64,000 nucleotides of DNA, taken from contig NC_088303.1 in the NCBI RefSeq assembly GCF_032854445.1, forward strand, positions 36,837,501 through 36,901,500, given 5' to 3'. The position numbers and the translations under genes are program-made. The notes beneath the pieces were generated by a model. It saw only the letters and a program-made list of their open reading frames with translations, was not told where the DNA came from and made no database searches. Each line of letters starts with the position of its first letter. Position 1 is the stretch's first letter. Source of the stretch: Liolophura sinensis. Lineage: Eukaryota > Mollusca > Polyplacophora > Chitonida > Chitonidae. Of this stretch, positions 1-9,000 are shown in pieces.

Positions 1-96
1 GCAGGTCTGGCGTCTGCGTTCACTTCGCTAACAACAGCTTCCAGTGCTCCTGTTCCCCCAAATTTACCGGAAGGCTATGTGATGTCAGGGTAATCG
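1..96 (+). CDS. Exon 1 (partial): end of an EGF-like domain
   Basis: The reading frame begins at position 3. It gives the last four cysteines of an EGF-like repeat with the C-x-C-x8-C ending and the usual aromatic-x-G before the last cysteine (FTGRLC). There are two possible donors. The one at 90 would leave phase 0, which does not fit the next exon. The one at 97 (G|GTAATA) leaves phase 1, which fits and is the usual phase for EGF exons, so I chose 97. Confidence 0.75.
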
Positions 97-3000
97 GTAA
101 TACCACACCCCAAGGTGGGAACATGACATCTGACCCCAGACTTACCACATCAGGTATAGTAATATGTACATCTATAATTATAGTATAAATAGCATTCCAA
201 AACATGATGCATTTGGATGCAGCTTTGGAACGTTTGGAGACAATGTCAAATGAGATTTTATAGGAAATTGAATGAAAGAATGATAATGGCTTACATGCAC
301 ATGTATGGGATGCCTTGTCATGAAATGTTTAGGATTATGTTTCACCAAAAGATATCCAAAACTTATCATGAAAATCACAGAGTATGTACATCAAGAGATA
401 TAAGTCTGTACTCCTGTTATACATACACGTAGTAGCGTTTGAGGATACAGCATATGTCAAGCATGCTTTTTTTTTTATAACTAAGGCATTGCCTATGTTC
501 AAAAACACATTTTAAAATAGCACATTTATGCTTTGCTCTGTTTTTTTTTTTTTTACTTCTCAAACTATCAGTGTGATTGTTGTCCTGATTTGCCTGTGTA
601 TTCTCACAAGCTTTTACCCCTTCCCAGGGGCCTACATGGCTGAGGTTGTTAGCAGGCCAGCACAGCGCAGTGATCCAGCAGCCTCTCTCCAATGCAGTCA
701 TTGCGAGTTCAAGTCTAATTCATTCTGTTTTCCTCTTCGGCCATACGACTGATCCCGATAGCACAGTTGGATAAGTGTCCGCTTCAGGAGGCGATAGATC
801 CAGCGTCAGTCCTGGGTTCTTCAGGAGGCGATAGATCCAGCGTCAGTCCTGGGTTGGGTCAGACCTTAAAAAAGAAAGTTGTAACTTCCTCGCTTCTCAG
901 TTAGAATTAAGGGGATAGTGCAACAACTGGTTGATGCATATCAGTATAATGGCTTGAGCAGGGCAGCTTACTTGCCTTCGGTAAGTCATCGCAGTGAAGC
1001 AGCACTGTCGTCCAACAAGGAGGCACATTACTTGCACTCTAAGGACTCCTTCATTATCATATGACTGAAAAATTGTTAAATACAACAGTAAACCCCAAGC
1101 ACTCACTCTTTGGGCACTGTTTGACGTGGTAAGGTGTGTCAGCAGCCTGCGGATAGTGATGGGTTCGCCCTCCCTCATAATGCTGGCCGCCATGTTATAA
1201 GTGAAATATTTTTGAGTACAGGGTAAAACACCAACCAAATGAAATAAATAGATTTCCCCCTCCCTTAACACAGGATCAGGCATCTGTGCTGAGGTCACCT
1301 GTTATAATGGAGGCAGTTGTTTTGAGCTGAATGCCGGGTTTGTGTGTCAGTGTACGGAGGGCTACAAGGGCAAATACTGCACGGAGGAGAGAGAAAAAGG
1401 TACAGCCTCTGTCAAAGTTAAGAGTTTTCAAACTTACGTCTTATAATATTTATTTATTTATTTATTGCATTGATGTTGAATGAGATGCTCATAAATTGTT
1501 CACTTGATGATGGCAGTGAGGTTTACAGGTGGCCACCATTTACCTGCAGATACCAGATAGTGAGCAAAGGCTTTATTCATCTGAGCCAGGGATGGCCACC
1601 TTCAGTAAACAATATTCATAATTATGAAATTAATGCATTGGAAATGCCTTCCTTTGTCATCTGCAGATTTTCATAAAGTGGGACCAAAAAATGTTAATAC
1701 TGAAGTAACCAGCATGAGCACAACTGTAATATGACTTTACAGTGTTGAGGTCATTAATGTACTGAACAGGGCACTTATTGGCTAAGCAGTCCAGAATGCT
1801 CATTGGCCAAGCAGTCCAGAATGCTCATTGGCCAAGCAGTCCAGAATGCTCATTGGCCAAGCAGTCCAGAATGCTCATTGGCCAAACAGTCCAGAATGCT
1901 CATTGGCCAAGCAGTCCAGAATGCTCATTGGCCAAGCAGTCCAGAATGCTCATTGGCCAAACAGTCCAGAATGCTCATTGGCCAAGCAGCCCAGAATGCT
2001 TCATGTTGGATTAATAGCCCATAACCATTGAGTTTACATTTCAGTCTGTGCATGTAACTCTCAACAGCATGGTTTTGGCCTTTAATCAGGATAAAGTATT
2101 CATGAAATACGACACTAATGGAATGAATTCGTGCATATTTGTAACCTTGGTATTTGATCATGAAAGTACCATTATTTGAGAATTGTGTGTAATTTAGACC
2201 TGAGCAAGCCAGGTGTATTGTATATAGGCTTTAATAGTTCTCTTCATCTGCTCTCACTGTAATGTGTTCTACATTACTGATCAATGCCTGGTTTAGGTCA
2301 TTAATAATTTTCAGGCAAAAATTTAATATGAACTCTGGTTTCATTAGCCCTTGTCTTGATTCATCTGTCCTCTGTCTGTTTTCCACCATCTTCTGTCTGG
2401 TTCCCCCATCGTCTGTCCATTTTCCCACATCATCTGTCCAGTTTGCGACGTCCACCTCCTCTTTCCCTCATCCGATAACTGGTTTCCTCCATCCATACCA
2501 GGTTTCTGCTGCCCCCTGCGTGGTTTCCACCATCCTCTGTCAGGCTTCCCCAACGTCTGCCTGTTTTTCCCCATCCTCTGCCTGGTGTCCCCATTCTGTA
2601 CCTGGTTTCCAGCATCCTCTACCTGGTTTCCCGCATCCTCTAGTTGTCTGGTTTCCCATGGTTCTCTGTCTAAATTCCTGCACCCTTAAGGCCGACCACT
2701 ATCATTTAAGTGAAATACCAATGAAACCAAAGATATCAACTAACTAAATGCTGTTTTTTCCTGGCCTCAGAATTCCATGTGTATGTGGTCACTGTCAGGG
2801 TCCTTACTGATTCACCAGACCAGTACACCAGCAATAGGAAAAGCTTTGAGAAGAGCTTTGTCAAAGAGGTAAACAGTTGCTTTGATATTGAATGAACATA
2901 AATTACCTGGTTTATTGTGCGATGACTTCATACTGTGCATGCATGTCAAGGTTTCCTTTCAAACTGTTAAATTAAGAATTGAGAATTGTTCAGTTGTGCA

Positions 3001-6000
3001 GTGAAGAAAAAAAAATGAAATTTTCACAATTTTTGTACCATGTTAAACATTTCTAAGGGAGATGGCTGTGGCCAAATGGTAAAGGTGATTGCCTTTCAGT
3101 TGATAGGACATGATTCTCCACACTCAATTTTTATGTGCAGTCATAAAAATGACCACTCAAATAAGTAAATCAATTACCAGTAATCATTCCTGAGGGCTCT
3201 AGTGCCATTCACATGCTTGGATTTGTTTTAACGGGACAACATGAAGATCATATTGGCCCAAGGTATTTGAATATTTACACACATGCATGTATTCTGGAAT
3301 GATGACTCTGAGATGATGACTTTACATGTGTGCAAATGGTGTATCTGTGGCTCATGTGTTGGCAGGTATTGTCTCTGTTCACCCATAAACCGGTGGAAGG
3401 GAGACTAGATGCCCGCCTGTTGGACCTCAGGTAGGAATATATTACCTTGATGTATCACATTACTCTGTTTGAGATGTCTGACTGATTCTTTGGCCTAATG
3501 GTTAGAACATCTGCCTCAAAATCAGGCTGCGGATGGTCGTGGGTTTCCCCCGGGTTCTGCCCGGTTTCCACCCACCATAATGCTGGCCGCCGTCGTATAA
3601 GTGAAATATTCTTGAGTACGGCGTAAAACAACAATCAAAAAAAAAAAAAAAAAAAAAAAAAAATCAAAATCAGGATACCCAGCTTCTGTCAAACCAAAGA
3701 CTTAAAAACTGACACCTGTTAATACCTCACAGTCATTTTTAATATAAATGTGATATTGAGACATTTCATGACATTTATTAATGTTCAGCAAATTAAATTT
3801 CAGTTTATATTTCTTTTTGTTACCGCTGTATTGGTTTGAAATTAACATCTGCAAACACTTCAAATTCTCATTTCTGATAAAATCTCTCCATGAACCTCCT
3901 TTATTTCATTAGTGCTAAAATCTGTCCATCAGCCTCCCTCATTTCATGTACTAAAATCTTATGAGTCAGTGCTATAGTCTGTACATGAGCCTCTTTCATT
4001 TCAAGAGTGCTAAAATCACTGTTTGAGCCTCCTTCACTTTATAAGTGCTGAAGTCTGTTCATAAGCCTGCTTCATGTCACGCTAAAATCTTTTCATGAGC
4101 ATCCTTCATTTCATGTGTGTATGCTAAAATTTGTTCATTAGCCTCCTTCATTTTGTGAATGCTGTAATCTGTTCATGAGCCTCCTTCATTTTGTGAATGC
4201 TGTAATCTGTTCATGAGCCTCCTTCATTTTGTGAATGCTGTAATCAGTTCATGAGCCTCCTTCATTTTGTGAATGCTGTAATCTGTTCATGAGCCTCCTT
4301 CATTTTGTGAATGCTGTAATCTGTTCATGAGCCTCCTTCATTTTGTGAATGCTGTAATCTGTTCATGAGCCTCCTTCATTTTGTGAATGCTGTAATCTGT
4401 TCATGAGCCTCCTTCATTTTGTGAATACTGTAATCAGTTCATGAGCCTCCTTCATTTTGTGAATGCTGTAATCAGTTCATGAGCCTCCTTCATTTTGTGG
4501 GTGCAGTAATCTGTTCATGAGCCTCCTTCATTTTGTGAATGCTGTAATCAGTTCATGAGCCTCCTTCATTTTGTGGATGCTGTAATCAGTTCATGAGCCT
4601 CCTTCATTTTGTGAATGCTGTAATCTGTTCATGAGCCTCCTTCATTTTGTGAATGCTGTAATCTGTTCATGAGCCTCCTTCATTTTGTGAATGCTGTAAT
4701 CTGTTCATGAGCCTCCTTCATTTTGTGGATGCTGTAATCAGTTCATGAGCCTCCTTCATTTTGTGGATGTTGTAATCTGTTCATGAGCCTCCTTCATTTT
4801 GTGAATGCTGTAATCAGTTCATGAGCCTCCTTCATTTTGTGGATGCTGTAATCAGTTCATGAGCCTCCTTCATTTTGTGAATGCTGTAATCTGTTCATGA
4901 GCCTCCTTCATTTTGTGGATGCTGTAATCTGTTCATGAGCCTCCTTCATTTTGTGAATGCTGTAATCTTTTCATAAGCACCCTTTATTTCATGAGTTCCA
5001 GAATCAGTTCCTGAGTAAGCTTCATGTCACAAGTATGATTATTGATTAGCTTGATTAACTCCTTAACAGAACGGCAGAGAGAGGATTGGATATAGACTTT
5101 GAGCTGGTCACTGAGTGGTACAAAGACAGCCCGGCCACTCCCAACCTCCTCACAACGGACAAGATACTGAGCAGTTTGAAGAACACAGTGACACAGGGAA
5201 ACTTAGGAGCTTATGTTTTGTCTAGAGAAAAGTTTCACTTTGAGGAGGTGTTCAGTAAGTTTGATAGTACATGAAGCATGGCTGGGTACATACATGTATA
5301 CATGACTCAATAGTAGATGTGTCTGTGGTACAGTCTGGGTTTACTTCAGCGGTATCTCAGGTGTATAAGTGTGCTTCTATGCAGTGTTTAAGATGTCTGG
5401 GTAGTGTGCGTGGTGCAGATGGGGTTTACCTCAGGTGCATCTCTGGTGTACCTTTGTGCTTCTAGGCCCTGTTTAGAAAGTGTCTGGGGTGTGTCATTAG
5501 TACAGCTGTGGTTTAACTTGGGTGTGTCTGTGGTGTGCCTGTGTACTTGTGGGCTGTGTTTAGGATGTGTCTGTGGTGTGTCAGTGGTATGGCTGAGGTT
5601 TACCTCAGGTGTGTCTGTGGTGTGCCTGTGTACTTCTAGGTTGTGTTTAGGATGTGCCTGTGGTGTGTCAGTGGTATGGTTGGGGTTTACCTCAGGTGTG
5701 TCTGTGGTGTGCCTGTGTACTTGTAGGCTGTGTTCAGGATGTGTCTGTGGTGTGTCAGTGGTATGGTTGCGGTTTATCTGGGGTGTGTCTGTGGTGTGCC
5801 TGTGTACTTGTGGGCTGTGTTCAGGATGTGTCTGTGGTGTGTCAGTGGTATGGTTGGGGTTTATCTGGGGTGTGTCTGTGGTGTGCCTGTGTACTTGTAG
5901 GTTGTGTTTAGGATGTGTCTGTGGTGTGTCAGTGGTATGGCTGGGGTTTACCTTGGGTGTGTCTGTGGTGTGCCTGTGTACTTGTAGGCTGTGTTTAGGA

Positions 6001-9000
6001 TGTGTCTGTGGTGTGTCGGTGGTATGGCTGGGGTTTACCTCAGGTGTGTCTGTGGTGTGCCTGTTGGCTTACTCTCCAGCCACTCTGGTTTCCACCACCC
6101 GTGAAACTTAACACCATCGTATAACTGAAAAAAATTCTTGAGTATTGCATTTAACAATTAACTAAATGAATAAATAAATTAAAGTGGAGTAATCTTGAAC
6201 TCTGCATATTAAATCTGATTTATTAAATACTGATTCACAAAATAAAACACTTTAGATGTGTACTTTCATGAGAAATTTGAGTCTTTAATCAGAGGGTCAT
6301 ATGTTTTTGTATGTACTTTGTTGCAGGTAAGGCTAAGCAATCACTGACAATCTACCTGTCCACTGGTGTGGCAGCTGGTGTGGTTGTGGCCTTGACCTTG
6401 CTCATCTGGCTAGGCTGTAAGATAAGGAGGAACAGGAGAATTCCACCAAGGTGAGGGCTGTGGCCAGGTAGCATTCTATGCTACATTTTGTGTATATATA
6501 GCTCATATTCTAGTGCTGAAAAATCAGGCACCAAATCGCCAGCAATACATGTCAACAGTCTAGACCATTCAGCCAACAGGGCCTCCCATAATTTTGGGAA
6601 GTAGCTGACTAGTAAACTTCACGGCTCATTGTCACGATAAGAAAGAAAAAGAAAAAATGGGGGACATGGTATAATTTGCAGTTTAATTTACATAAAAGAA
6701 TATTTCATTTATGTCCATCTCAACACCTTGCCACTGGGAGTATGGACTATAAAACCAACCTTGCAATTTTCATGTTCTTTTCCTTTAAGCTACTACTGCC
6801 AGCACTGGCAGTGTTTCCTCCACCAAAACCGACTAAAATGATTATGTATTTTAAGAAGATGTCACAGGTTTTATCATTTTAAAGAAATATGCATTGAGTT
6901 TCATTTATTAAAGAATATCAGTGGATTTGTCACCTAGGCATTTAGGATTGGTTAAATCAATCAATTTTTAATAATCATTTATTTGTGTATTGTACAAAAG
7001 GGGTAATTTGAGGTTCCATAAGTTTTTACCTTTAAATATCACATCTTAAATTGATTTTACCTTTAAATATTCACACCTTTAATTGAAAAATGATTTGGCT
7101 CAGCAGATAAATGTAGCATTTTAAAGGTGGCACTGTATTTCACCTTAAAACATAGCATTTTGAGGAGACAAATTTTGGTGACTCCTCATTAATTCTTAGA
7201 GTTCTTTGTGAAATTTGATTAATCAGAAAAACTTAATAGTTTACACCTCAAACTTAAGGTGAAATATAGTTGTTTCAGCAAAATGAGAAATGTATTAAAT
7301 AGGTACACGTACATGTAGCTGTGTGCATTGCTCATGACCAGAATTTTGCTGGTGTGGAACAAACAAACCCTCTACAGAGATTAAACCTAGAAAACATTGT
7401 AACTCTCATCAGACAAACTGATATTCAGCACAATTGGTGCATTTTATAGTGAATTTAAAGTTTCCAGTCAAAACTAGAAAAACATACATAATAACAGAAC
7501 TGAGCAGAATCCAGGGACTGAGTCCACACTTGTAAACATTGTCACCATGCTAGGAGCTGAAAGTTTAAATTTTGACACATTTGACTGAAGGTAACTTTGG
7601 TGAGATGGCCAAACTTATGATTTCTAGAACAACAAAACAACCTGTAAAATTATATATTAGATGTTGTTCTAATGTTATATATGACTTTATGGAATCGTTC
7701 CTTGGGGTGTCTGCAGTGTAATTTTGCATCATAGGCATAAATTGTCAGGTGTTCTATTGTGTGACCCTTTCTGTACATGTGTACTGAGGCACACTTAAAA
7801 CTGCCATCTGACTTGTACACACACCTTAATCATCACCCCTGCTTTCAGTAGACCCCCACCTGCATTTTCTACGGATTCCTACCCTTACAACCCTTGTTAT
7901 CGCCCCTCGTGAGTACCCAGTTACTTGACCTATCATACCCATCACTTTCCTGTCCTCTTAACACTTTGTTCACTCACAGGTATCTGTCATAGGTTATGTT
8001 TTGTGCTGTTACTGTTCACTCCAAAGTTTACCTTTGATTGAGGGTTGTTTCCCCAAAATAGGGTTTCTGCTGAACATCTCCATATGCCTTATAGAGGTGC
8101 TCTCTCTTTTTTTCTGGTTGGAAATGAATCTATATAGCTTAGCCATTAGCCTTTCTTAGGTACACCTCTTTTTCCAATAACAATACAGAATAGATGCAAA
8201 TTAAAAATGTTAATTGCCTTTTGCATATTTGTACCTGATATTAAAATGTACATGTATCTGTATGTCTACAATTATTCTGTAATATAAGAATTGGTAAATT
8301 AATTATATGTATATGTGTTTTTTTTTTTACATACACAGTGACTTAAAAGCATTATTTAGATGAAATTTTAGGTCTGTTTGATCTAAATTTTTCCTACTTT
8401 ATGTCTTTTTTTGGCCCATTCTGTGAAATATGAGAGAAAAAAAAATTGTGCCAAAATAAAAAAAAAAACATACAATCTTTTTTAACAGCTTACATGTACA
8501 ACGGTAAACAGTTATCATATTCTGTGTTTATCCTGAAGTGTCAGTATTTTTTACAGTATTCTGAACAACACCCACGAGATGGTCATCTTGAATCCAATAG
8601 GTAACCCTGCCTATCAGAGTGAGTCAGACGTGAGAGCCCCTAACCAGTCACGCCCTTGCATCGGTGATGGTAAGTCCAAAATTCTATGGTCAGTGCTACC
8701 TATCATGAGTCAGACCTGTGTCCCTAACCAGCCACATCCATCTGTAGATGATGGTAAGTTCAAAATCCTACAGTCAATACTGCCTGTCATGAGTCAGACC
8801 TGAGTGCCCCTAACCAGTCACGCCCATGCGTCGGTGATGGTAAGTTCAAAATCCTACAGTCAATACTGCCTGTCATGAGTCAGACCTGAGTGCTCCTAAC
8901 CAGTAACTTCGTTGTATTGCTGATGGTAAGGCCAGAATCCTATAGTCAGTACTGCCTATCATCAATCAGTATTGATTATAAGTATTTTTAACATTTTTAT

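Noticed and set aside
897-1298. 133-codon minus-strand open frame
   Set aside because: It lies across nested SINEs and the antisense of exon 2.
1778-2031. Three overlapping plus-strand open frames with repeated Ser/Pro/Glu/Cys residues
   Set aside because: They are the three frames of a 25-bp minisatellite whose unit has no stop. There are no exon borders.
2231-2747. Open frames on both strands with proline- and glycine-rich residues
   Set aside because: They come from a degenerate pyrimidine-rich tandem repeat in intron 2.
1772-5030. CRISPR-like spaced repeats
   Set aside because: The arrays are head-to-tail without unique spacers and the DNA is eukaryotic.
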